DNA of 64,000 nucleotides from positions 1,947,833 to 2,011,832 of the forward strand of contig NW_009799103.1 of assembly GCF_000213175.1 (NCBI RefSeq), given 5' to 3'. The notes beneath the pieces are model-generated. The model was not told the origin of the DNA and did no database searches. It saw only the letters and a list, made by a program, of their open reading frames with translations. This document shows positions 38,401 to 50,428 of this stretch, one piece after another; position 1 is the stretch's first letter; each line of letters begins with the position of its first letter. Made by a program: the position numbers and the translations under genes. This DNA is from Neurospora tetrasperma FGSC 2508. Lineage: Eukaryota; Ascomycota; Sordariomycetes; Sordariales; Sordariaceae.

Positions 38401-41400
38401 ATGCTTTTAGGGCGCTAAATTCTATTCAAATCCTAATATGTACGAGTTTATAGTTAAGAAGGTTAAATATTTTAGTTTTATTATTTATATAAGTATTAGT
38501 ATATAAATTAACTCTAAGAAAATTAAAATTATTTATGGAGTAGGCGGTGCTAATATCCTAAAAGGGAATCCGGAACTTTTTAAAGTTTATAAATTATTAT
38601 TAAATATTTATATTAGAATTTATTATAGTAATAATACTATTTACAATATTTACTAGTAAGGGAATCTTATTTAAGTAGTTTATAGTTTGTAAAGAGGCCT
38701 TTTAATTATTAAAGATACTATTCATTCGAATATTTATATTAATTAAGTGAGACCTTAAGTGCCTAATTTGCTTTAAGATTAATTATAGTAGCTTTGTATT
38801 AGGAGGTTATTTGATTTAGGAAGTAAATAGTTAGAGATGTATTGTACCGTTCTATTTAAGAAAGTTAATATTAGCCGAGTATAATTACTTTATTTATAAT
38901 AAAGAGATGTTGGTAATTATCGATTATTTATAAGAATAGTAGGTTGAATTGTGTAGTTACAATAGTTTTACAATTTTAATAGATTACTATAATTTAGAAT
39001 ATTTTCTAATTTGGTAGTATTTATTTGACTAGTAGGCTTACTAAGTTAAATACTTTTCCCGGTTTACTATTGAATTTTGTTATTAATTAGGTAAGGAAGC
39101 GGTAGTGCTGGATGTATTGTTTTAGTAAAATTAAAATTAGTCTATAGAGAATAATAAGGAAGTTTAGGACTTCTAGTTTATTCCTGAATTTATTTTATAT
39201 AATTACGTTCGTATTTTGGCGATAAGCCTTTAGAGTTTTCGAATAGCCCAGGGGAAGGGTATAAAGGTTTTTAAAGATCCGGATTTATAATAGTTCTAGG
39301 ATTCTACTATAGGGAAGAATATTGTATACTAGTAAATTATTTAAGTAGTAAAAGATAATATAAAAGATTTACTCCCTTTTTTTAAATTTAAAATCTAGAT
39401 TATTAACTATTTTATTAACGGTTTTAAGCGTTTAAAATATTAGTAGAGGTTGTAAATCCCCGGGTATCCAGTAATTATTAAAGCGGAAGTTATAAAATTA
39501 TCTAATTCCGACCGGGAGTTTAATACGTTCCGTACCCATATTATTTAGATTACGTACGATTGCTAAATATTCAGGTACCCCAGTAGAGAGGGTACTATTA
39601 TAGCTTTAGTCTAGTACTTTTATTAATTATTATTATAAATTTATATAAGGTAATTCCTATATAATTACTATATATATGGCTCTATTAAGTATTGGAGAGC
39701 CTAGAGAAAAGGGTTGCTCTAATTAAAATTAGTATTGGACTAGTTTTTTTAGGAAGTGTAGATGGATTTTATTACGAACTTTCCGTTAATTAGAGGGAAT
39801 ATTTATTTATTTATTATTAAGGACCGCCTTAGTAAAAATATTATATTAGAGTTTATATTATTAATAAACGCCAAAGTTTGTATTAAAAGATTTATAAGTT
39901 GCTTTATACAGTTCTATAGTTGGCTACAATCTATAGTTAGTAATTAGAGCTTTAATTAGATTGGGCGGTTTTAAAATAAATTTTGTAAATTACTTAGGAT
40001 TAAATAGTTTTTTAGTATTATTTACTACCTCTAGACCGATAGTAGCTTAGAATAGATAAATTAGGAAGTATAAGTCTTTCTAAGGTTGTATATTAATTAA
40101 ATATAAAATAATTAATATAAGTGGTATTCCTTGGTATAGTTAGTTATTAATAGTTGTATTAATACTTTAATTAGTATATTTCCTTTCTTTATTATTTATA
40201 AATTCAACCTGGAATTGGTAGTCCCGGTGGTCTTTAAGGCTATTAGAGACTCTTATACCCCCATTAACGTCCGGGCCTAATAATTTATTTAAAAGTTATT
40301 ATAAATTACAGATTTATATTAAATTACAATAGTTATAGCGGCCTAAGAGTAGGAAAGGTCCGTTAACCGTTCTTGTTAGCTTATAGAGAGGTTTTAAATA
40401 GGTGATAAAATATAATTTCATTTTAAGAATTATATTTTATTAAAATTTAAGAAGAAGTTAGATTAGTTGTACGTTAAATATATTATTTCGAAGGTACTTT
40501 TGCTACTAATTATAGAATTCTCCGGTTTCCTCAATAATATTTATAATGTTTTTTTATTAATTTCCTGTAGTAGGCTATTAGAAACCCTCTACCTAATTAA
40601 GTTCTAACTGATAAATAATTGCCGCTAGTAGTAGTAGAAGGAGAGAAGGAGTATTATATAAAGAAGATCTTGTATATTAGAGGAACCTTAATTAATTAGA
40701 TGGTCTTTGTAAAGTAGAAGGGTTATTATAAGCCTTTATAGTACCGGTTTAAAGACTTTTAAAATAATGAAGTATTTGAATTCTTTAAAAAATAATACGG
40801 AAATATTCGAGTTAATAATAGACTTATAAATTAATTTACGAAGGGGAATATATTAGTAGAGTAAAAAGAGTAAGTAAAATTGGTACCCGGAGGTAAAAGA
40901 TGCGGCTGCTTATTTAAAACTAAGGCGCCTCTTCTATTAATTCGTCCTATTTAGAGTTTCTAGTACCTAATACCACTTTAGTACCCGATCCGTTTGTAAT
41001 ATTTAGGGATAATAATATTGTAGTAGCATTACTATAGGGAACCTGTACCTTTCTCTTCTTTTTTAAAGGAGAGGTAATCTCCTCTACTAAATTCAAAAAC
41101 TGAATTATTTTTTTTACTTTATTTTCTCCTCTAGTATATTTTCCTCTTATTATACTATTTCTATAACTTTTATTACCTCTTTTACTTCTTCTTCTAATAT
41201 TCTAATATTCCCCGACCTATTATTTACTACCCCCTCTCCTATTAGTATTAATAAGTCCTTTTTACTTAATAATAACCTTAAATAAGTTTGTAGCTCCTTT
41301 TTACCCGGTAATACCCTATTCACTTCTATTATTCCCTATATTCTTTTAAATACTAATACGAATTTCTAGTTCTATAGCTATTTTATTAAAAAGAGTTTCT

Positions 41401-44400
41401 ATTACTACGGCCGTTATTTTATTTTAAAAAGTTTAAACTATTCTAACTATCCGAATATTAAACCCGGTTATAAGAGTATTTAAATAAATAGCAATTGTAG
41501 TTGTAGTATATCTAGTAACGTAAGTAAATTCTATAGTAGTATTTACTAAAGTAACTAAATCTTGGCTAGCCCGAAATAATTTGGTAAATAATAACGATTA
41601 TAAAGTTACTAAATTACTCTAATCCGTACGGAGGGTTTGAAGGTTCTCTTTTAGAATCTTTAGTTTCTCGAATATTATAATTAAAATTAGAGCTAAAGAT
41701 TTAGGAGCGTCCGGAATTATAGTTAGAAGTACTTAGTGGTAGAAAGGAGGATTAGCAGCGTTTTACTAATTATTATAGGGCTAGTGCCCAGGATTAGAGA
41801 CTCGGCTTTACTAAGTCTGCTAAGCCGGGTAGGCTGTATCGATAAGGATACGAGCCTCCTAATTGGTCGGATTATATATTTGCCTGGCCCGTACGCCCGA
41901 CTATAAAACCTTCTTTCGACTACACCCTTCTAGTATAGTCTTCTCTCTTACTCTCTTTATTAAATATAATATTTCAACCATATACGACTACTCGCTGTAC
42001 AATACTCTAGTAGACCTGTTATATTATATTTAACCCTCTTTTTAAATTAATACCGTTGCCCTTTTCTTGTAGGTACGCCCGAAGAGTCTCCCCTATTTAC
42101 AATAATAACGCCGACCGCCTTCCCTACAATCCCTTAGTCTTAAAATCCCTAAGAACGTTTATAATAATTTATAGCCGCCTTTTAAACGTTATTGATCGAG
42201 GTTATTTTGAGGCCCGCTGTCTTTCAAAAGCAGGTGTTTCCCTAACTTAAAAAGTTCGTTAGTAGTAAAGAAGATTTCGAAACCTAGGTTTTAAGCGCGT
42301 AAGCGAAACTCTATATAGATAGCCCCGCTATTAGCGACTTAGAAGTGTAGTTCTATTACCTACTCGCCTACTTATTACCCGCTATTAAAAAGCCGTTCAT
42401 CGCTTTTACTAACTCCCCGTCGTTAAAATCGCCTACCGTCCTATTCGATAAGCTCCGGCTTACTTACGGCAATCCGAACGCTACGAAATACGTTAGTTAA
42501 GAACTCTACCAACTTCGTTAGAAGTTAGGCGAGTCGATAGTAATTTTTTTCACCCGCTTCGAGGAAGTACTTTATTATACCCGCACTAATTTATAGTTAA
42601 AAGTAATTAAGATTAATTAGCTTACTACTACCCTAAATAATAATTAGAAGTAACGGTTCTTAGAAAGAATCGATATATTTAAATAGTATTTTCTATTGCT
42701 TAATTACCTCCGCTATTTTAATAGTAATGCCTTTTTCATTTCGATATCGAGTTCGAAGTACCCAGTTAAAAATAATACTAGTAATCCTATAAATACTTCT
42801 ATTAATTTTGCTACACTAATAAAGATAAAGGGGAGTAACGAAGTCTCTTAGAAATAGAAGAATAAATAGAAGAAGGAGGGTAAGTATACTAACTATAATA
42901 ATAGGTCGTACTAATTTAAAAAGTGCCCGCGGTTATTTACAAAAATAAATACAGTCCGGCTATAACCTAATGGGGGTTTAAATAACTATAATAGCGATAT
43001 TAGAGGAGAAGAAGACTAGGACTAAGTAAAACCCTGATAAGACTATGGTGGAGGGAGCGCTAATTAGAGATTTAAGAGGAGGAGTCTCTAGTAGTTAGGA
43101 GAGGCGAAGTTATAATATAGGCGTTAGTAGCGCAGTAAGTCCTTAAACTATACCTTTCTACTATAATTAACTAAGCTAGTGTTTATTATAATACGTAACC
43201 GTTGGAGGGCGGCAAACGTAATATTTCGTAGGTATAGGGACTATTAAGCTTTTTTTATAGCAATAAAGAGGAGGCTCCTACTAGTAGGAGAAGTAGAGCA
43301 ATATAAAATATTGGGTAATAATTATAATTTTAACCGTTTGCCGGCGTATATAGATTTATAGCTCTGCGGAAGAGGACTCCCGGATGGGCGCAATCTAAAA
43401 ATATCCCCTAATTCAATCTTAGTACCCTAGCTAGAGTGTAGTTCTATGAGGGTAACGGTAGGCATATTGTAACCGACTCGGGTAGGGAGCAGGTAGTTGT
43501 ATAGCGTTTGTTTGGGGGCTTAGATAGAGAAATCTTTCTTTTCTAGTATTATTACTCGTACTTATTTAGCTAGGTATTTGGCTAGGGGCGGTTGTAGGGG
43601 ATTTTAATTATTTCTTCGTATATTCAGTAGAGTACTTTCTAGTACGGTGGAGCGCGCTCCCTAAGGGGGAGGAGTAGGGGGGTAATATTATAGGGCTAGT
43701 GCCTAGGATTAGAGACTCGGCTTTGCCAAGTCTGCTAAGCCGGGTGGGCTGTATCGATAAGGATGCGAACCTTCTAATTAATCGGATCACATATTTGCCT
43801 GGCCCGTGCGCCCGACCATAAAACCTTCTTTCGACTATACCTTTCTAGTACAGTCTTCTCTCTTACTCTCTTTATTAAATATAGCATTTCAACCTTATAC
43901 GACTACTCGCTGTACAATACTCTAGTAGACCCGTTACACTAATAAGGTAATTAAATACAAAGTAGGTAGTATTCTTAAATTGAAATTAATAATTAAATAG
44001 AATAAGGGCACTCGAGAAATATTTATAGAATTATATAGCCTTCGGCCGTTAATTATTCGAAGTTATAAATTAAAATTACTACCTAACGGAAGGATTAGTA
44101 AAACGGAGCCTTATTACTTAGGTAGCCCTCTTCTAATTAGGAGGAGTATTATTTTTAAATAGTAGAGGATTATTACTAATAAATATCTAAATTCTTTGAG
44201 TATATATAAGGTATATAGTAATTTTTACCCTTATTGGGTATATAAGTATTATAGTCCTCTAGTACTATAGTAATGTGCCCTATAAATATAAGTGGGGCGC
44301 GTACCCAAATTCTTTGCATTTATTAGGTCCTAGTATTTATTAATACTAGAATATAAGGCTTATTAAAAGGGTTAGAACTATTAATTTACCTATACTAATA

Positions 44401-47287
44401 TACACTTTCTGTCCTATTATCAAGGTCCCCCATTCTTTTGAGTAAAGAAATCTATAATATTCTTTTAAATAAGGGTGTTATTGAGGTGCTTCTCGAGCTT
44501 AATTTTTATTTTACATAACCTCTACACATCTTTAAAGCTAGCAATTTTATAATTAGCTGCCTATACTAGTAGATCTTTTAAATGTATAACTACTTACTTA
44601 CTAGTAATAACGGTTGGCGGTTGCTCTTGAAAAGCAAAGTCGTCCTTATTATCTTTAGGGGTTTTAGAGTTTTTAATAGTATTTTACTAGTCTAATATTA
44701 TATACTAAAGTAATTCCTCAACTATTATTAGCTCATTTAGTATATTATTTTTGTTAGTTGGGTTGAGAAAGTTCGAGAGGGATATTCGGTTATTTTAGTA
44801 GATGTAATTGATTGCCCTATTGTAGAGGGTAGTTATATTAGTTAGAATATCTTTTACTACGCCTTTGAATATCGGTTTATAGCCTACTAGTATAGACTTT
44901 TTCTAGTAATTAATAATAGTCTGAGTCTTTATTTTACTATACTAGACGTATAAGACTTAGTTGAAGCAGATCTAAAGGTTTATTAAATTTACTAAATTAA
45001 ATAAAGATTGATCTATTTTATTCACTATCTACCTTAAAAAGTAATATTAATAATACGCTTTGAAAGTATTGATAATTCTTTAATTTATAAGCTGCTAAAG
45101 GGAGGTATAATTAGGAGGAATAAACTATAAGTAATATTTAGTAGCGGCGGTGTTGCTTGGAGAGTAACTTTATAAGTAGGATAATTATTAAAGATAAGGA
45201 GCATTCGTTGCCCGGGCTTTTTAGTAGCAATATAGGGATGGAAGGATTGGAACTATTCTTTTATAATTATCCCTATTATTTACGCCTTCTTATTACTATA
45301 TTAAATTATATAAGTAGTATTGAAATTGTATCCCCTTAATGTATAGGGCACTTTGGCGTAGCTAATAGCCCAAACTTTAAAAAAGCTATTACTAGTATTA
45401 TTAATTGTAAGAATTAGTAAGATTCGACTTTTATCCTTCTTAATACCCGGCTTTTGAAATAATGAGAGTATTAAATAAGGGGCGCGCTACTAATAGAAAC
45501 TCGTTTTATTTATATTATAACGGTTGCTGATAGGAAACTCTTTTAAGAGATTTTTAAAACGGTTTATTTTAATTAGAATATTACTATCGGTCTTTAGGGT
45601 AGAGGTAGCTTTATTATAAAAGTTTCACTTATAGATTTAGTATTACTTTTTAAATAAGCGGTACTATTTGACCCCGAAGGTAGGTACTATATTTGGGTTA
45701 GTAGGGATATTATTACAGGTTTTAAGGTATTGGAATTATATTTACCTTACTTTCTCCTATAAAAGTTTGACTGTAGTACTTAGATTGCGAGTTTCTAGCC
45801 CTAACTACTAACGAAAGAGTAGTATTTCAAAGATTGGCTAATTGTTATTTTTTAAGCGAGTCTTCTTAAAATACTGTAAGGAGGGATCGACATTTGCGAG
45901 ATAGGCGGGGTTTTTATTCTTATTGAAATAGTAAGATATTATATAGTTTGGTAGTAATACGTTCTACTTTCTTTAAATCTATTAAATTAACTAAATAAGA
46001 GTTTGGTAGTGAAGCTAGTTGTTTGCCTATTTTTGGAATTTAAGACGCTATTCCTAGGTTAGGGCGTTGTAATATTGGGTAGTTATAGTGAATATTATTT
46101 CGTAGAGGAATTTAATTACTAATAAAATATATAGGGTTGACGGTCGTTTATAAATAGAAGGGGTAAAATGAAGGGATGTATTGGTAGTTTATAAGAGTAA
46201 AAGAGTAAAGGGGGAAAGGATGAGGGGAATCCTCTAGAAACTAAGCAGCTGCCCGGGCTAGTTGGAGGGTTTTTAGTACCCCTAATAATTCTAATAGGGG
46301 GTGTTAGGTACCCCTAATACCCCCTATTAGCTCCCTCGAGGGGTCCTTGGCAGTTACAAATTTATATAGCGGGCCGGCTAACGGTTAGCACTTAGCAGCT
46401 AGTAGGTATACTATACTAAAATAATCCGTATAGTAAAATTTCTAGCAATTATTGGGTATTTGTATTTATTAGGTCTAGCATTTACAGGGCACATTACTAT
46501 ATATACTAGGAGTATTAGGTAAATATAATACCTTCGATAGGCACTTTAGTAAATTTGCGGATTTTACTACTATTGTTACTATTTGGAGTTTAGGGCATTA
46601 GAGAATGTAGTATAGTAAGAATAGGAATAAGCGTAGGAGTAGGGACTAAAGTAGCCGTTAGAGTAGTAATAATAGTAAATATAGGTATAGGCGTAGGCGT
46701 AGGAGTAATTATAGGCGCGACTACGGGCACTATAGCCGGGCAATAACGAATTAGAATAGTAGGCCGGAGTCTGAAAGGATTTTATTTAGAATTAATATTA
46801 AGAATAAAAGTTAATAACGGTTATTTAAAAGTATTTTAAAGTAGAATTAAAGGTATACGTACAATATAATTGTAATTATTCGTTAAAGGAGTAAAAGGGA
46901 GAGTAAAAACTATAGAAGAGTGAAATAGGGGTAATGTAAATAGTAATTGTAGCATGTGATTGTAATTGAAAAAAAGAAGGGGGGGGCTAATATTATAGAA
47001 TTGGCGCCCAATAAGGCATTTAGCTCTAACTAGCTAGACTTAAATACCAAAATAGCAACCTATATTAAGACTGCTCTAATCGATTCAGACTACGGTACTA
47101 CAGCGCCCCGGGCTTCTAGAGTATTCTCTTACCACTTTAGGCTATAAGGTACTACTAAAGTGTACGGCTATTTAAACTCTAGCACTCAATCTACTCAGAG
47201 GGTAGCATTTTCTCCTTTCTTTCTTCGTAGAACCTTAATATATATATAGTGGCCAGCACCCGCGTATCGCTCTACTGTTCTCTTACA
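35434..47287 (+). mobile_element. B: large Ty3/Gypsy retrotransposon, fossil, inserted in T
   Basis: 297-bp LTRs (35434-35730, 46991-47287), exact target repeats AGCAA (35429-35433, 47288-47292), and a purine tract just before the 3' LTR (about 46968-46988). Parts: gag-like region about 35950-36800, reverse transcriptase about 37840-38600, integrase core about 39600-40300, possible chromodomain-like segment about 40640-40760. Without A2 it is about 9.7 kb, because roughly 3 kb of unassigned sequence lies between the integrase region and the 3' LTR. Broken, with dozens of RIP-type disruptions. Confidence 0.92.
41771..43938 (+). mobile_element. A2: pol-less LTR retrotransposon, fossil, inserted in B
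   Basis: 253-bp LTRs (41771-42023, 43686-43938), exact target repeats CTAAT (41766-41770, 43939-43943), and a purine tract at about 43663-43682. A TATA-like motif in the LTR (ATAAAACCTTC) fits plus orientation. The 1.66-kb interior holds one gag-like region (about 42250-42950) with a cysteine-box-like end, and no protease, RT or integrase. This is the best-preserved copy of the family here, but it is still broken. Confidence 0.93.
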
Positions 47288-47605
47288 AGCAAATAGTTTA
47301 TATTAATTAAATTCTTTAGTAGAGACTATAAATAACTTGGACTTATATACCTAAATACTATTTATAATACTATTAATTCTTATTTAATTGGAATACCCTT
47401 AGAGGGGGGCTAGCCTTCTTATAATTAAGCTAGCGCCTAATTGTAAGCTATTATTTCTAAACCTATTGTAACTTTTAAATACTCAAAGTAGGTATGTGGA
47501 CGTAGCCGCGCTTAGTATAAGGAGTGTATAAGGGGACTACTATTTATATAACGCTCCGTTACAAACTTAGACTGGGTATAGTGGCCCGTTAAGGGCCGAG
47601 TTAAA

Positions 47606-48629
47606 AGGTATCCTAATTAAATAAGAATTCGCAATATATATATTAACCTTTAAAAGTTAATTAGCGCAGTTCTTATAATAGGGGTTTATATAGTCTTAAT
47701 TCTCAAACTTACTTAACCTTTAAAACCCACTCTACCCCCAGCCCCACCCCTAACCCTACCCTCTATTTTTGTAATAGTAAGTCTGAGCCTATTTTACGCT
47801 TTTTAACTATTAGTTATAGAAGAATAACCAAGTATTATTGTATATTATAAATCCAGGGAAATTCATATAAATTAATAAGAGTCACTCCTATATAGAACTC
47901 TCCATTCTAATTCTTATAGTAGTCTTAGTTTTTTTATATAACTAATAATCGTCGAAATGCAAGGCTTTAAACTTTAAAGATTTTACCCCCTCAAAGCTAC
48001 CTTATTTTAACAGGTAGTCTATACTTTATGAAAATAATACTATTGGAACCGCCTTGTCGAGGCCATCCTTACTATATTTTATCTTTATTTATTATATGAG
48101 TAGGGAAATTAGGAGAAAAAAACTGGAAGAAGAAAAATAAAATACTACCCCCTCAAAGTTGCATTACCTCAACGGATAGTCCGAGTGTTATAGAAATAGT
48201 ACTATTGGAATCGTCTCATTAAGACTATCCTCAGCATATATTTCTCATAACTATACAATTTTAAATAAGGTTAAAATTAAGGAGTGTCCAAAACCTTAAA
48301 AGCAACTATAACTGACAAAGGTTTACCTTTGAAGTTATATTACTATAATAGGTGGTTTGAGCTTTATAAAAATTATATATTTAAAAAGAGTCTAAAAGGA
48401 CTATCCTCCGAGTAGTCTGTTCTTACTTTTACTATTTTTCTTTATTTTATTATTAAGGAATATATAAAAATCAAATCCGGACTTTATATAGGAGTTTCTG
48501 CAGCCGACGGCGTTTTTGTACAAAATAGTAATAGACCTCCTCTCACAAAAGTTCGAGGAGGGGAGACCGACATAATTGTAGGGCGGGTCCGCTGAAGGTT
48601 GTCGTCGGGGGTCGTGTAATAGAGACTAG
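47606..48629 (-). repeat. T right inverted arm, uninterrupted
   Basis: The right arm has no insertion and is the reference for placing the left-arm breaks. Its three subrepeats lie near 47990, 48160 and 48340. The inner end pairs with 47382-47411 (TTATTTAATTGGAATACCC against GGTATCCTAATTAAATAAG), leaving a loop of about 190 bp. Confidence 0.9.
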
Positions 48630-48967
48630 GGTTTGCGAGACTTTACAGAAAAATAACAGGACAACGACATTCAAAGCGGAAAATTGGATAAAGTGTATAA
48701 ACTATTCAAAACGCAACTGGTTGATACCAACTTCTTGCATCACAAAAGGTGAAATATTCGCTGAGTTGCGAAGAGTGCGTAGTAAAGCCCTGCGCTAACG
48801 AACTTTCAAGGGGTGATGTGTACTGGACTGGCTGGAGACATCAATGAAGACACGCACACGACGGCGAGGAATGCTACAGCACACCAATTTAACGACAGAT
48901 GTCTGTATTTCGCTTTACAATCGTGTTCTATATGTACTGCGTCATCACAACATGAGCCTAATGCGTA
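48630..48967. other. 3' flank of FKBP gene
   Basis: Normal-composition DNA resumes directly at the outer end of T. It lies downstream of the FKBP stop codon. No gene seen. Confidence 0.55.
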
Positions 48968-49759
48968 TCAGAGCTCATTGTGCTCCTGGACATCATCAGT
49001 GTCGGCGACAACTGTCTTGACGGCTTCGGCAGCTCCGCTGACCACGCTAGCCACCTTCTCGACAACATTGGCAGAAGCCTCCTCAGCCTTCTCCTCGACC
49101 TTCTCAGTAGCGTCCGCAATCTTTCCTCCAGCCTTGTCGGTAGCCTCAGCAACCTTTTCTTCAACCGCCGAAGCAGCCTCCTCAGCTTTCTCGGCAGCCT
49201 GTTTGTAGACGATGGATTCGGGCTTGGGGACACCGTCAATACCAATCAGCTCGGTCTTGAAAATTAGGGTGGAACCGGCCGGGATGGGACCGATGGAGCG
49301 CTGGCCGTAGCCGTAACTGGGAGGAACCGTCAATGTCCGCTTCTCGCCAATGCACATGTCAACGAGGCCTTCGTCCCATCTATCGAATCGAATGGTTAGC
49401 ACCGCAATGTTTCCGGGCCGTGCAGCGAGAAAGTGTCAACCAACCCCTTGATAACCTGACCACCGCCGAGCTTGAAGCTGAAGGGTGTCCCGCGGTCATA
49501 GCCTGGAGCAGTCACGGGTGTTAGCATTGCATGGAGCGCAGAGTAAAGTTACGACCAGGTGGCAGGGTGACTTGCTAGCATCAAACTGCTGGCCATTGGA
49601 TTGGAGGGTGCCGCGATAATGGACATTGATCTTGTCGCCCTTGCGAGTCTTGCGATCGCACTCTACAGGAACGGTAACGTCGATGCCCAGCTCCTCGGCG
49701 GCCAGGACGCCAACGGTGGCGGAGGCTAGTAGCGACAGCGACAGGAAAATTGACTTCAT
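48968..49759 (-). CDS. FPR2: ER-lumenal FKBP-type peptidyl-prolyl isomerase
   Basis: Three exons: 49759-49576, 49502-49445 and 49379-48968, giving 217 residues. A signal peptide (about 1-20, [20 protein letters not shown]) leads into an FKBP domain (about 25-130) with [30 protein letters not shown] and PPSYGYG, so the FK506-pocket aromatics, including Trp82, are present. After residue 130 comes an Ala/Glu/Lys-rich, probably helical tail of about 85 residues ending HNEL, an HDEL-like ER-retention signal. Likely role: proline isomerisation during folding in the ER. The first intron (49575-49503) has a GC donor (GCAAGT); a GT alternative two codons on would bring an immediate stop. The second intron (49444-49380) has GTTGGT and a GCTAAC branch site. 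Yeast Fpr2 and human FKBP2 lack such a long tail. Confidence 0.95.
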
Positions 49760-50109
49760 GCTTATAGCCTGCAGTGACCTCGATATGGCGTTTGAGGGGT
49801 GCGTAGCTGTGAAAGATTAGGATGATGTTGAAATGTGGATTGCGGGCTCTTAAAGGTTGAGTAGTTGAACACCTGGCAGCTCTTCTCTCAGCCAGTGAGC
49901 TACAACAGGCTAGCATGGAAGGGAAGTTGAAGCCAAGCAGCTGTGTACGTACAAGCACTGTAGAGCGAGGTACGTACCAAGTTATACCTCGCGGCAGGCT
50001 AGTAGTGGAGTTATGACGACATGTCCAGCACCTTACACTAGATACTTAGTATGGAAGCTACCTGTGCCCCGTGCCTACTTTCTTGAGACGTGCTAACCTT
50101 ATATTTTCT
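49760..50109. other. FKBP upstream region
   Basis: 350 bp between the FKBP start and the MITE-like element; presumed promoter. No open frame of note. Confidence 0.5.
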
Positions 50110-50428
50110 AAGACAAACTCTATTCGCACCGCTATTAATCTCTTTAGACACTACCGCCCTACACTTTCTACCCTCTCAACTAATTAAAATTAATGTATCC
50201 TCTAACTCCTACTTCTAGCCCCACTACATACCAAACCTTCAAGTACCTTGATATAGAAATTACTAGAGGTACGCCCAATATTAAATCTCTAATAGTGTAC
50301 TCTCCCAATAGTATATTCATTCCCTAGAATTATACTTTCACTAACAGTAATTGAGATACTTTATGATTAAGATGGCGATTGACATGGCGATTGAATATAA
50401 TGTAATTGAATATAATACAAATAGTTAT

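Larger units (their letters stand above)
10825..48629. mobile_element. T: long-inverted-repeat (foldback-type) DNA element, swollen by nested insertions
   Basis: The outer ends are inverted copies of each other: 10825 onward (ctagtctctatcacatta) matches the reverse complement ending at 48629 (ctagtctctattacacga). Past the H and A3 insertions the left arm resumes at 34806 and runs to 35433. Past the B insertion it continues at 47293 towards a centre near 47412-47605, and the right arm covers about 47606-48629. Without insertions T would be about 2.3 kb, nearly all inverted repeat, with no transposase. Each arm carries about three related subrepeats around a CGGACTACCCGTT-like core, as foldback transposons often do. 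TA dinucleotides border both ends, but no longer target duplication is clear. The family is unknown and the copy is non-autonomous. The arms show heavy C-to-T/G-to-A change. Confidence 0.85.

Noticed and set aside
10825-48629. The whole block as one giant element (Starship or Polinton).
   Set aside because: The long inverted ends first suggested this, but the interior is fully explained by separate LTR insertions with their own target repeats. No captain recombinase, capsid or polymerase B gene is seen.
48813-49267. Overlapping open frames on both strands in the FKBP tail region.
   Set aside because: They are shadows of the repetitive Ala/Glu/Lys tail of the FKBP gene.
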